A DNA stretch of 64,000 nucleotides from Apodospora peruviana (taxonomy: Eukaryota; Ascomycota; Sordariomycetes; Sordariales; Lasiosphaeriaceae): NCBI GenBank assembly GCA_033439685.1, contig JAUEDM010000002.1, forward strand, positions 2,542,001 through 2,606,000, read 5' to 3'. Positions 36,427 through 48,203 of this stretch are shown here, in pieces. The translations under genes were made by a program, and so were the position numbers. Every line of letters starts with the position of its first letter. Positions within the stretch are counted from its first letter, which is position 1. The notes beneath the pieces are model-generated. The model saw nothing but the letters and a program-made list of their open reading frames with translations, had not been told where the DNA came from and made no database searches.

Positions 36427-38684
36427 TTACTCCTCCCATATCCGGCCCTGTACGGCTTTGAGTTCGTCGTCTGTCATTCGATGACCGGTTGTGAAGTATC
36501 CTGTTTAAGACAAGAAAAGACGATGGCATCCAATTAACACACCTTGTCACAAATCGGCGGCATGCTGAAGAGAGAGACGGGACATCTTACCAGCGGTGAT
36601 TTTAGCATCAATCTCAACCCTCGAGTCGGCCGGGATCAGGTCTTCGGGGAGTTCGACACGCTCGTGGATCGGGATACTAAATATCGCGCAAGGACGCACA
36701 CGCGCAACTTCGGGTTAGAATCCGACCGGCTTCGGGAGCAGCACGACCTGCTAGTCAGGTAGTACGTAGTTGAGGATATTATATAACTTACCCTTGGCCA
36801 ACGATGGCGTCATGTTTCATGCTAGGTACGACAGGATACATCAGATTCAAGATCGTGGAACGCTGGAATCGGTTCCGATGGTGCGACTCACTTGCTCATG
36901 CTCAGCATTCTGTCAATCTTGGTGATACCGAGCCAGTGCAAAATATCTGGCATCAGGGCCTGGAATCGCATATCCTTGACGCCCGCGATGTTTTCGGTAC
37001 GCTTGAAATAGTCGGACGCACGATCCTCTCCGCGCTTTCTGGCATTGTACACGACTGCAAAAGCTTCTGTTAAACAAAGACTCACACATACATCCGGGGC
37101 GCAGTGCGGCCGCCGCCCGGAATACAATAGGGGTGGGATTTGGGGATGAGGGCAGCGAGGGAGTTCACATACGGTACTAGAAGATCGAGTTAGCCAACAC
37201 GGTTCTCTCCGACAACCAACTAGGAGCACTCCTTCATACATACCTTTGTTACTTCGCCGAGAGCTCGTCCTTCTTTGCGGAAGTAAATTACCACGCCACT
37301 ACCACCGTTCTGCGCCTCCTTAACGGCCTCTTCAATACCGAAGATGAGGTAGGGTCGGCAAGTACAAATGTCGGAACCGAATACATCACTACCATTGCAC
37401 TGTGGGGGTCGTCAGCATTGGGAACCACATGATCAGCTGGGGACTGGGTCAGAGGTCTTCCTTGCCTCATCATGTATGCGCAATGCAAGTCGCTTTGAAG
37501 GATCAGACATCTTCGCCGGGTCACCAAAAATGTAAACCGTCAAACCACCTGGGGAAAGCTGTTATCAGACTACACAGAACAATAAGGCTCCCGGGTGAGA
37601 CCGGCACTCACCAATTGGCGGCAAAAACACTTTGATATCGCCGCGCGTGATCAACTAGCAAACTTGAATCAGCTTCATATCACACCACGTCACAAGACTC
37701 CGTCTTAGTAATTACCTCAGGATACATGCCACCGGTGTGCTCAAAAAGCGACCTCCGCAGCGTGCCTTCGTCAATACCAAACCTCTCAGCCACGCCTGGG
37801 AGATACCAGACCGGCTCGACCGCAACTTTGGTCACGGCCAATTCTCCCATAGAGTTCAGACAGACTTTGCCATCCGGGACAAGCCTTCCAGATCGCACGC
37901 TCTCTTCGAGTTCTGGCAGCTTCATGTGGGCCTTGGTGATGGCGATAGTCGGTCGAAGATCCACTATTTTCAATATATTAACACCTGACTACCCTCCAAG
38001 TTAGCTGGCGAGACACATGCCGTTTTCCTTCTCCATCACATCTTTGAATATCCACGGCACCTGATGGCCCCAGGGGTCCATGGCCACAATCTTCTTCTTG
38101 TCACCCCACTGGGGAAAAGGACCGATGTTCACAGCCGGCTCGGTGTTGGTGAAGTCGGGCTTGTGATCAGCAGGTAGCTCCTTACTGGCCACAGCCAATG
38201 CATAATAGATGGAGTACGAGCCGCCGTGGGCTCCGAGTGCATTTCGCCTCCGGATAGTGGACGGAGCTCTTGACACGGTCACGGGCCCGCGCTGCACCGG
38301 GTCCGCCGCGCCCCACTCCATGGGAAGCGGTTTGATGCCAATCTGCTTAGGGTACGTAGTGAGGATGATGCGGGATGAGAAGGTCGAGGCCGACGAGCCT
38401 GATTTGCTCTCCGGGGACGCCGGCTTGGGTGGCGACTGAGTGCCGGCGTCGGCCGGGAGCATAGGCGGCGTGCGCACGAAGCCGGCGCCCAAGGGGGTCG
38501 GCGACGGGGTCGGGATATCGGCCACGGAGGAACCGTTCGCATCCTCGGCGGCCGTACCATTGGGCCGCTTTTCCAACTCGCTGACACGTTGTGACACAGA
38601 GTCGAAAGCTGACATCAATTGCGACTGGCTTAGGGCGATGGCCTTTAGGGCGTCTCGCACCTCATCCATACCTGAAGCCGCCAT
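36427..38684 (-). CDS. URC1: URC1-type GTP cyclohydrolase II-like protein (uracil catabolism)
   Basis: Ten exons (38684-38021, 37963-37716, 37654-37612, 37548-37466, 37399-37244, 37176-37173, 37054-36892, 36821-36792, 36676-36591, 36500-36427) give 516 aa. The family resembles RibA but acts in the fungal/bacterial URC route of uracil degradation. A Ser/Pro-rich N-terminus (~1-115) precedes a GTP_CH_N-type domain, then the cyclohydrolase II core with metal-binding Cys residues in ECNGSDVFGSDICTC and the RibA-like RKEGRALG. Exon 6 is TACC, four bases, needed for VTKYLVYNARKR. Intron 4 begins GCAAGG. Intron 1 is best read with a GCATGT donor (join KENVDLRPTIAI); a weak GT six bases further is the alternative and adds two residues. 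No lesion is seen in the core. Confidence 0.9.
37173..37176 (-). other. URC1: 4-nt microexon (exon 6 of URC1)
   Basis: TACC between ..GGCTAACTCGATCTTCTAG and GTATGT. It supplies Tyr and the first base of Leu in VTKYLVYNARKR. Flanking introns are 67 nt (37177-37243) and 118 nt (37055-37172). An alternative downstream acceptor (AACAG) would insert four residues but still requires the 4-nt exon. Confidence 0.8.
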
Positions 38685-40056
38685 GGTAATGGTACCCGGA
38701 GGCTATATTGACTTGATCGGGGAAGGAGACTGGGAACGAATTGAACGGAACCGAAGGTTGCAACGCAGTATTCAAAGTAGCGGTGTCCTCAACGAGCAAG
38801 AACAGGTCAGGTTGGACTGTTGTTTGAGGATGAGACCGAGGTAGGAGCTCTCCCTTTCAAGCTCCCTAGACGAGATGGCAACAACACGTCTTTAAAAAGG
38901 TGATTATTATTATGGACTGGAGTTTCCCAAATAAAAGAAGAAGTAGGTAGCAAGCGAGACAAAGAACAGCAGGAATAAGGTAACGACTACTAGTACCAAG
39001 GTGAGAGAAACAAGCAGAGACCCGGTGATAAGAGAGCACAAGACAATCAAAACGGCTTGTCTTGTATCACCGGCGGTCGGAAGCAGTAGGGAGCTTTAGG
39101 AAGCCAGGTGATCGATAAACAGGGGTTCCGGCACGGTGAGGGCAGGAACGCCCCCCCCCTGCAATCGGACTGTTCGGACAGCCACTTGGCCGTGCTTCTA
39201 AGTTGTCTTTTAGGCAGTCTTTCCCCGCCAAACGGCCGGCGGCGGCGGGGCACCGCAATCGGATCGCGTTCCGTGCCTTCCTGACAGGTCACGGCGGCGG
39301 GGACTCGCGGGATCTTGGAACCTATGGAGGCAAAGTACAGCAGCATCCATCTCGGATGTAAGTGCAGGTTTGATATGACACGTAGGTATATATGGAGACC
39401 TAGGACGATGCGGAGGATATGCTGTAGCTCGCTCTGATAACTGGAGTTGTACGTAACAGCACATAATGGATAGCTCTGCAACTTATAAGAGTTGGTAACC
39501 GTAATCTATCAACAACGCATTCATTCAGACTACAGATCGAAGTACCTTCCGAGTTTGGGGTGGTGCTTCCCCAAGGTTTCCATCCGGGCAATCCTCTACG
39601 GGGTATTGCGGGGCAATTGGATAAGGCGGCAACTTTGCTAACTTCACTGGTGGGGTTCCGATTCAGCTGTTCGGTGTGGCTGACGCGCACAGACCACCGG
39701 CTGATGAGTTTTGACCTTGACCGAGCGCCTCATCTGTGTCGCGGCGCGCCGCAAAAGGCTTTGGTGGGGCAGTCCATTTAACGATGGAAGCTTGTTGAGT
39801 GAATGACGGCCTCTTTGAAACTCAAATCCAAATCAGTGACTCACGCAACCAGCGAATTAAACTACCACTGTCGAAACCACTTTCATTGTCGAACCATCAT
39901 CTACCCTTCACAAACTCATTGCGAAACCATCTCGAATTCGTCGTTCGCCGATCAATCAATCACCCACCAGAGACTCGCGCGCTTTGCGACACGGATCTAT
40001 TACTTACACGGCTGGAGAAGCTCAATACGTCGTCAGCACACACCTAGCCAGACACC
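38685..40056. other. Divergent intergenic region URC1 / ELF1
   Basis: 1.37 kb between divergent genes. A C8 tract lies near 39150. The right end is the probable ELF1 leader. No gene seen. Confidence 0.5.
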
Positions 40057-40618
40057 ATGGGCAAGCGCAAAAAGAGCTCTAGAAAGCCTCAAGGGCCCAA
40101 GAGGAATGATCCGCTCCCGACGATATTTACCTGTCTGTTCTGCAACCACGAAGAGGCGGTAGTTGTGAAGCTGGACAAAAAGGCCGGCGTGGGCGCGCTC
40201 GACTGCAAAGTCTGTGGGCAAAAGTTCCAGTGTGGAATCAACTGTGCGTATCTATCGACCATCATTCCGTCCCCAGGATGGGAATTGAAGAGAGAGTGTT
40301 AACTAGGTACAACAGATCTATCAGCCGCGGTTGATGTCTACAGCGAGTGGGTCGATGCAGCAGGTAAGTGCAGACGCCATGCTCGATTCTTCCAATCTGT
40401 GAGTTATCAATAGTAGATACTAACCTGTGCTCTCCCCAATAGATGCCGTTGCCCAAGAAGCAGCACTGTCAAAGCCGACTGGCCCACCCAGCGATGGTGA
40501 CCGGTTAAGTAGCGGGCGCCCAGGAGGAGGATCGAGTCGGAAAGTGGACGAATATGACGAGGAAGACGATCTGGGGTACGAAGGGGAGGGTATCGCAGCT
40601 GATGATGATTACGATTAA
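40057..40618 (+). CDS. ELF1: Transcription elongation factor ELF1 homologue
   Basis: Three exons (40057-40243, 40316-40363, 40443-40618) give 136 aa. ELF1 associates with RNA polymerase II during elongation and helps passage through nucleosomes. The basic N-terminus MGKRKKSSRKPQGPKR is followed by a C4 zinc ribbon (CLFC at 26-29; CKVC at 50-53), then YLSAAVDVYSEWVDA, which is diagnostic. The C-terminal tail is Ser/Gly then acidic (DEEDDLGYEGEGIAADDDYD). The gene sits between URC1 and uracil phosphoribosyltransferase but has no obvious link with uracil use. Confidence 0.95.
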
Positions 40619-40901
40619 GGGTGGCTGGCAAAACTGGACTGAAATTTCCCTTGGTTGGAGCAAACTGGGTGGCAGAGAACATGTGTAATATATGAGGTTT
40701 CGCGGGCGAAGTCCATATCCTATTTCAATCATCAAGCGGTTTCTATTTTTGGCCCAATGAACAAAGTAAAAAGTAAGCAAATGCGGATCATTTCTTCGGT
40801 GATGGACGATAGATGGGTATTGCGAGTACGCTATGGGTGCTCTTCAGATAACGCCTATGCGTTTTTCTTCCAAGCTCATGAAAGCTACAACTGCTCCTCG
40901 T

Positions 40902-41881
40902 TTACATGGTGTAGTATCTGTCACCGAAGTCGCCGAGACCCGGGATAATGTAGCTGGTGAAATGGTTGTTAGTATCGTCGTGATCTCCATTCCGTGAAGC
41001 AAGCCAAACTTACTTCTTCTCGTCAAGTCCCTGGTCGATAAATGCCGTGACCACCCGCAGCTTGGGGAACTTGGTCGCAAAGTTCTTGATGCCCTCAGGG
41101 CTCGCAATAAGATTAATGAACAGGATGTGCTCCTCAGGGACGCCCCGCGAGATCAAAACCTCGACCGCCATGATGGCAGAACCGCCTATGCACTAGGTTA
41201 GCGCGATCTGATACGGCCACATCCATTGTTGGCCATGGTAGACACATACCAGTAGCGAACATGGGGTCCAACAGCATGACCCATCTCTGGGCAATGTCGG
41301 TGGGCAGCTTGTCGTAGAAGAGCTTGGGCTGCGCCGTCTCCTCGTCCCGCTGGATCAGAATCTTGCCAATTCTGACCGAGCGGCAGCAGTCCCTTAGGCC
41401 CTGCTCCATGGCCTCACCTGCCCGCATGATGGAGACACCGCAGATCTTGCCCTCGAAGGCAAGGCCATCGTAAGGACGGCCAACCGGGGTCGTCACAGTG
41501 TGCTCAACAGTCGGGAGGTGGTTTAGGCCCTCCTCGACCAGTAGCCGGATGATCCTGTTGGAGTAGAAAATGAAGTCTCCCCGCTCCGTGTCCCGGTCAC
41601 GAATCTTGCTGTTGAAAGAAGAGTATGTTGGTATAAGTTTGAGATCAAAGGAAGCACGTGAGCATGATACGTCATTGGTATCAGCTCAGTGAAAGGGGGT
41701 GAGCGGTTCCAAACACATACCTGAGCAGAGCGATAAGCTGGGGAGTTTGAGGAAGAACAGTGACAGTCTCGAACTCGACATCTGTCGAGACGGTGGCCGT
41801 GGGCTTTTGGCTCTCGGAGCGGTACTCCGGGCCCACGCACTGCACGGGGGCGGGCTTTGGCTTCTCGGGATGGGCAGACAT
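40902..41881 (-). CDS. FUR1: Uracil phosphoribosyltransferase
   Basis: Four exons (41881-41721, 41608-41250, 41185-41014, 40953-40902) give 247 aa. It converts uracil and PRPP to UMP in pyrimidine salvage. UPRT features seen are SKIRDRDTERGDFIFYSNRI, the GVSIMRAGEAME loop, ILIQRDEET, the PRPP-binding stretch LLDPMFATGGSAI (split by intron 2), and the C-terminal uracil-binding region PGLGDFGDRYYTM. A short Lys/Pro-rich N-terminal extension is present. It lies 2.2 kb from URC1 with ELF1 between. In Lachancea kluyveri UPRT activity is part of the URC uracil-degradation route, so the linkage may be functional. Convergent with ELF1, only 283 bp apart. Confidence 0.97.
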
Positions 41882-43100
41882 CGTGGCCGGGCTATGAGGG
41901 GTAGATCAAGGAGTCTTAAGGTAGGTAGGTGCCTGATCAAGTCACCAAAAAAACCCTGTCGTTGGTTATTAGTTTATTGGGATTCAAAATGAGATGAGAT
42001 GGGACAGTGGTGTTGGGATGAAAGCAACCAAATTCTAGACCACTGGGCAAAGACTGGAACTTATGCCACTTTGACAGAGTTCAACTCCAACGAGGCAGGT
42101 GAGTTCCCGAAGCCGCCTTCGTCCCCCGCTTGACCACCTGCAACCAGAATCCTTATCGTTGTGGGAACACCCGCCTGTCATCGCCTGTCATCGGGCCTCG
42201 CCGTGCAACGCCGTCCTAAGTTGTTCTTACCTTTTAAAATTGCTAAATCTGTGGGATAACAATATGTGCTACAGACTCATCTAAGATCCAGCCAGAGCAG
42301 AATTATATGTGAGGAAGAAAAAATGCACCTTGACCTATCAGTCCCTACCCTGAGTCGAGCGGGTGCAGTGGTCGCAATTCACTGTCAAGGTTGACCTAGG
42401 TAGCGCGGCAGCGCCCACCTCGCCGTGCTGTGGGTACCTTCCAGGCCTCTCGGTGGCTTTTCATTTCATCGCAAGTTGACATCCCACCTGACGTACTCGG
42501 TCGGCTCTCATTGTCCGTTCAAATGTGAAGGGTCGTGAGGGTCCAGTAGCATAGGATACCTGAGGGTTCGTTTAAACTCATCCGTGGCCGAGGAAACGGC
42601 TGTGCACGGGCCAACTTAAAGGTGAAAGCAAGTTCAAGGTCGGGTTCACATTTGTTGTGGCGGCGGGAAGCGGATGTGGGGTTCCGCAAGACGCCAGCCA
42701 AGCAAGGGCCCTGTTGTTTCTAGGTTCCCAAAACATTGGACCGTGAATCGCATCACGTTGCGATCACTTTCACAAACACACAACGACACCACCTCGATCG
42801 CGTTCCCAACCCCAATTTCTTTACCACCATTCAAGCTACCCTTCTTCCGTCTCTTTTCATCCTCGTTTCCAACGCCCGCGACTTCCGTTTATCCTAAAGT
42901 CAGCACCAAGTCGCCTTCCAGTCGCATCCAGCAGCCCTATCCTCCGTTTGCCGGGAACATCTCTCTCTCACATCCCCTCTGCGCCTGAGCTAGGCCATTT
43001 CAGATTCGCTTTGATGGCCATTGGATACCTGGATTGAGTGAGACAACTGGCGCGCAATTCGACACCTAACCACCTAGTCGACTGGGATTCCGCGATCAAG
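41882..43100. other. Divergent intergenic region FUR1 / WAPL gene
   Basis: 1.2 kb without a recognisable gene. An AAGGTAGGTAGGTGCC word lies near 41919-41934. Confidence 0.5.
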
Positions 43101-45709
43101 ATGGCCGCCCTGAGCGAATACGATTTCGACTATACCTTTCCGCCGAAGCCCCGGGCAAGAACTTATGGCAAGGCTGGCGGAAGACTGGGGATACATGGCG
43201 CGACCACATCCAGGACTATTCGGAACGGAGCATCGACAGAAGCAAGCGCCGCCGCGCCGATTGTTGCCACGTCACCATCTCCCCCCGCCTCACCAGAGCC
43301 TCGAGCTCGACCTCGGATCGTCGCATCCTCGAATAATAAGGGGAAGCTGACCAACCAGCGAAGTGGTCGCGCTGCTAACCCAAAACTTCCCTATGAGGTG
43401 CAAAGCCAACCACTCCCCGGCAGAGGTGATGTTGACCAAAAGACTAAAAAGAGGAAGCTGGTACGGTCGCAGTCGGAGAAGAAGGAACGGGCAAGTGGCG
43501 CTTACTCGACACCGGATTCCTCACCTTCGGGCGCCCAGTCACCTCCCATAAAAAAGAGGGAGGAAGTCCCTAGATCCGTTCCAGCTCCGAAGGCCCCGCC
43601 AAGATCTCGGAGTACCCCGGAAAAGGACGAGGAGATGATAGATGCTGTTTCGCAAGGAATGCCGTTTTCAGCCAAGACTTCAAGAGCATTGGACAATCTG
43701 AGTCTGAGGTCAGGAACCGCTGAGAAGCCAAAACATCAGATTCCGCTTCGCCTGTCTCAGCCATATCCTCCTCAACCACGATCGGCATTAACGAAGTCAA
43801 CCCTAAAGAAGAGACCATCTCCAGAGCCCGGCCCGACTAGTTCAAAGACCAAAGTCAATGCTGGTCAAGTTCCCAAAAAACGACGGTTGATCGATGCTTT
43901 GGTCGCGCAGGCGGATTCGAGTTCCTCCGAAGACGAGCAAGAGCAAGAGCCTTCATGTCAGGAGACAACCATGTCCCGAAACAGACAATCACCTGTTTTT
44001 CAGAGTTCCAGTCCTCCACCGCCATCATCGGTACTATCGAAACCAAGAGCTGTCGTGCGCCCGGTTCACACAACGAAGAAGACTGGGCCAAAGTTCATCT
44101 ACAACCAGCAAAGGACCATGCTAACAGAAGAGGACACGCTGTTTGGCAGTGGCGGACTGGCTGGTATTGACGAGGAGCCGTCCAATGGCCCGTTGTTCAA
44201 CTTCGGGCGCATGACCAAGAGCTCGGCAGTCAATGCATTTTCTTTCATGGATGAGGACGATGAAACGGTCAACACCGGTGCCGTTCGGAGCATCCACGAG
44301 CTGCGGCAAGCCGGCGCGAACAGTCGGGTTGCTGATGAAATGGATGATATCCTGGACAGAATCGGATCGCCCTCGTCAGGCAAGCCTTCCTCGCTCCGGC
44401 GAGGTGCTTTACTCGAACTTGCGCAGAAGATTAAAGAGAAGGAATTCCGTCGGCAATTCCGCAACCACAGCAGCGATGGAGGGTTGTTCAAGTCGCTCAC
44501 AGAAGAAGCAGATGTGGTTTCGGGATACTGCATCGTGGCGATTCTTACGACTCTTCTAGCCAGCTCCGTATCTACACATCTCGTTCAACAAGTGCAGGAA
44601 AACGGTCTTTCTTCGCTGCTAAGCCGGCTACTCAGAGAAAAAACAGATATTGCTTTGCTGGCCAAGGACAGGACGCAGAACGTGTCTAGGAACGGGCAGA
44701 CAACACTCACCACCATCAAGTCTTCAATCCTTCAACTACCCATCTGGGAACCTATATCACCCAGCTCATTGTCTCCGCGGACCCTGGCACTCAAATCCCT
44801 GGATCTGATTTTACGCCAATCGACTCCATCAGGCGATGAGATCTTCACAACGGAAGTTACAGACCGTCTATTCTCTATCCTCTCATCCGGCGGATCAAAT
44901 GATGTGTCTTGGGACTTTCCTGCGCAGCAAGCATCCTCTGATTTCTATCTGGCGCTATATGTCCTAGAAGGTCATTCGATCCACGCGATGCAGTCACGGC
45001 ACAGTTCTCGGTGGACGAGCCGGTATCTACCGGCCGTCGCTGATATCCTGCAGATTGCTGTACGTCGTCCGGCAGCCGCCTTCAACGATCTTGAAAGCCT
45101 TACGCTGAGGATCACGATCAACATGACAAATAACAATGCGGAAGCCTGTCGCTTGTTCGTTGAAAAGGAGATGCTTCGAGGTCTTGCAGAGTCTGCCTGT
45201 GGCGCGTTTGAGGTGTTTTTGAATTCCATGAGGGGCGACACATTCTTGCCCAAGGTACATGAAGCGATCATTATGATGCTCGGTGTTATGATCAACTTCT
45301 GCGTCTACTACCCTCCCGCGTCGCAGAGCTTGGAAGAGAGTGGGGATGCCGCAGGATCGCCACTTAGTCGCCTTATTCAAGTATTCGCGGATAATCACTT
45401 GAAGACATCTGATGTGAGTTGCTTTGGCTATAGGTTTCACATACTCGATAAAGTTAACTGACCCTTGTACAGGCCGACTCCATGGAAAAGACGCAGCTTA
45501 ACGTCGCTCTGGGTTACCTCTCGGTACTGCTGGGCTATCTCTGCCTCAGCTACACGATACGGCGGCAATTTGTGGCTGCCCAACCCAAGAAGAATTCCCA
45601 ACCGTTGCTTGATTCAATAAATGAGTTTATCGAGCTTCACCACAAGGTCGACGCGGAGTTCGCTGCTTTGGTGCGTCTAAAGAATCTGGTGGACCAACTT
45701 CAGACTTGA
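43101..45709 (+). CDS. WAPL-type cohesin release factor
   Basis: Two exons (43101-45413, 45473-45709) give 849 aa. WAPL proteins open the cohesin ring with Pds5. The first ~380 residues look disordered and Ser/Pro/Lys-rich, with possible nuclear signals (KKRKLVRS; PKKRRLID). The domain begins around TGPKFIYNQQRTMLTEEDTL, followed by SIHELRQAGANSRVADEMDDI, LLELAQKIKEKEFRRQF and LTLRITINMTNNN, and continues through helical repeats to YLSVLLGYLCLS in exon 2. The ATG fits the start of the conserved short N-terminal AALSEYDFDYTFPPKPRA box; the frame is open upstream but without ATG. Annotated as WAPL from motif order; similarity to yeast Rad61 is weaker. Confidence 0.88.
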
Positions 45710-47090
45710 AGAGACCCCAGAACTCGTCGGTAATCGCTGTGAGCGGTGTCCTTATTGCTTTCTTGGGGTATTAAACTTGGAGCAAACCACCCCCCTCGAA
45801 GATATTCTTCACAGATATTTCTGTTTGCATGACACTGGCGCCTTGCTCTCGATCAGGAATATGAACAGGTACATTTACTGTCTTTTTGGCTTTTCTTTTT
45901 CAGGGCTTACACAAGGAGCATTACGAAGACATGAGGAAACCATGACGGAAAACAGTTATCTTGGAGTGATGACAGACCAGCATAACATGATTTGGCGGTT
46001 TAGACGGAATTAAGTTGGTCTTCTTTTTTCTTACTTTGGCTTCGGAAGGAAAGGCGCTTTGCTGGATTCTATCCCTAGGTGTATACATGATAATTGATAT
46101 CATGGCTCTGAACAAAATACCTACCTACTTTAGGTGGAAGTACCGAAAGATGTTTGCAGTCTTGCGTCGAGTTTACTATTCTATTCGTTCATGCGTCTGT
46201 GGGTTTTGATTGGCAATTGCATGGGATAACTGGCGACAGGAGACGGGAGTTTCGGGGTTGCCCTCGAATTGCTTGCTTGTTGCTTCAAGGACGACAGGAG
46301 GCTTCAACAGATTTAAGCAAAGATAGCAATTACATAGTGAGTTTTTTATTTTATTGGTTTCTGCTATTCGTAACAGGCTCTATAGTGCCGTGATAAGAAT
46401 TACGGAATACGGTCCGGCAAGAGACTGTCGAGAGCAATGTGCAGTGCGTAAAGTGGGTGCGTGTGTAAGGGATGTCGACGTCCAGGCTGATACGATAAGA
46501 GCTTATCAGCGGAGGCGGGGCTTTCACACAGCTGAAGAACGGCCCAAGCCAGCAGCCCAAGTTGAGCCGCAACGGATCCTGTGCCTTCTGGCCCGGTCCA
46601 ACCAAATCTGGCGTGGCACCCTTGATCACTTCGACAGCGGCCCACATTGCCCCACCTGCCCAATCCGAGCCGGCTCCTTGTTTGGGAAACCCCACCATAC
46701 ACCCGTCCTTCCTGCAGCAAGAAAGCTGTCTCTCTCCCTCGGTGGATCTCGTTCTCGACCACACACACATGCACGGCCGCTCGAGGTCATCTTTCGCCGA
46801 CGTACGGATCAGAGAGCACCCCTGAGAACTTTGCGTCAAGAACATCGCGCGCGTCAACGCTCAATTCCGCGCTGTGTGTCGTGACAGTTTCCACCACCAA
46901 TCTAATATTTCACAAGTTATATTACTCCGTACCTTCCTCCCAACTTTTGTCGGACCGGACGTCGACCTGCGTCGAGCTCAGTTCCTCGAGTCTTTACTTT
47001 GCAGCAACGAGGAGTTTCTATCTCGCCCCCTATCGGTACATATCAAACATCCCTCCAAGCTGGAAATATCGTTCCACCCAACACTTTTAA
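45710..47090. other. Intergenic region WAPL gene - RHB1
   Basis: 1.4 kb with no supported gene. A TACCTACCTACTTTAGGTGGAAGTACC stretch lies near 46120. Confidence 0.5.
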
Positions 47091-48203
47091 ATGCCATCAC
47101 CACCTACTAAGCAGCGGAAGATCGCCATTGTTGGCAGCCGCTCCGTCGGTATGTTTTACTTTCTGGTCACATCGTGATGATATACTACCTGTCGTATTCT
47201 TGCTTCACCTTGCGCACGTGGACATGAACATGAACCTTCGGCTGATTGCGCGCATGCTGGGGGTGGACGGATTGTGCTCCGTGTGATTTGCTCTTCTTTA
47301 CCTTATCTGGTATGCATGTGAATTTGTCGCATTGCTTTATGCTTTTGCGCACATGTTTACAAGGACTGACTGGTTCGCGCATCGTGACGAGGACGACGAT
47401 GACGGGGGTCTTGCTACATGCGGACCTAGTAGTGGCAGCTATAACTACAAGTCAAGTCGACATAATAGCTGACAGCAACCTTCAGGCAAATCCTCCCTCG
47501 CTGTTCGATACGTCGACGGCCACTTCGTTGAGTCCTACTATCCGACTATCGAGAACACCTTCAGCAAGGAGATCCGTTACAAGGGCCAAGACTACTCGAC
47601 CGAAATCGTTGATACGGCTGGACAGGTGCGTTCAGAAGTCTTCCGAGAGCAGTCTGCAGAAACGGAAAGAAAGAAGATCCAAAATCACTGACCCAAACTG
47701 CTGTTTTTATGGCAAACAACAAACTTAGGATGAATACAGCATCTTGAACTCCAAGCACTTCATTGGCATCCATGGCTACATGCTAGTCTACTCGGTCTCG
47801 TCGCTACCCTCGTTCGAGATGGTGCAGGTCATTCGCGACAAGATTCTCAACCACCTTGTTAGTTTTATGCGCACACAAACCTCACCAGGCCATCCTTTCC
47901 TCTCTCTCTCCCTGTAGCCCAGCAAAACTGACACATTTACTCTCCCCTTTTCCGTTGAAACAGGGCACCGACAATGTCCCGATCTGCATCGTGGGCAACA
48001 AGAGTGATCTTCGCCCCGAGCAGCGCCAGGTCACTCCCGAGGAGGGCAAAGCGCTCGCCGACCAAAACAAGTGCGCTTGGACCGAGGCCTCAGCTAGGTA
48101 CAACGAGAACGTCCCCAAGGCATTCGAGCTCCTCATCGGCGAGATCGAAAAGAGCCAGAACCCGGAAACTGCTCCCGGTGGTGGCAAGTGCCAGATGATG
48201 TAA
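47091..48203 (+). CDS. RHB1: Rheb small GTPase (TOR activator)
   Basis: Four exons (47091-47148, 47486-47625, 47729-47857, 47964-48203) give 188 aa. Rheb binds and activates TORC1 at endomembranes. Seen are the Rheb-type P-loop GSRSVGKSS (Arg and Ser replacing the Ras Gly pair), effector PTIENTF, switch II DTAGQDEYS, GNKSDL (G4), EASAR (G5) and a farnesylation CAAX box CQMM. The P-loop is split by the first intron after Val-Gly. That intron is 337 nt, far longer than others here, and might hold regulatory sequence. Confidence 0.97.

Noticed and set aside
46354..46884. Plus-strand open frame of 176 codons and its antisense partner
   Set aside because: Both strands are open over the same interval, with Arg/Cys/Pro-rich content typical of chance frames; no domain or conserved start.
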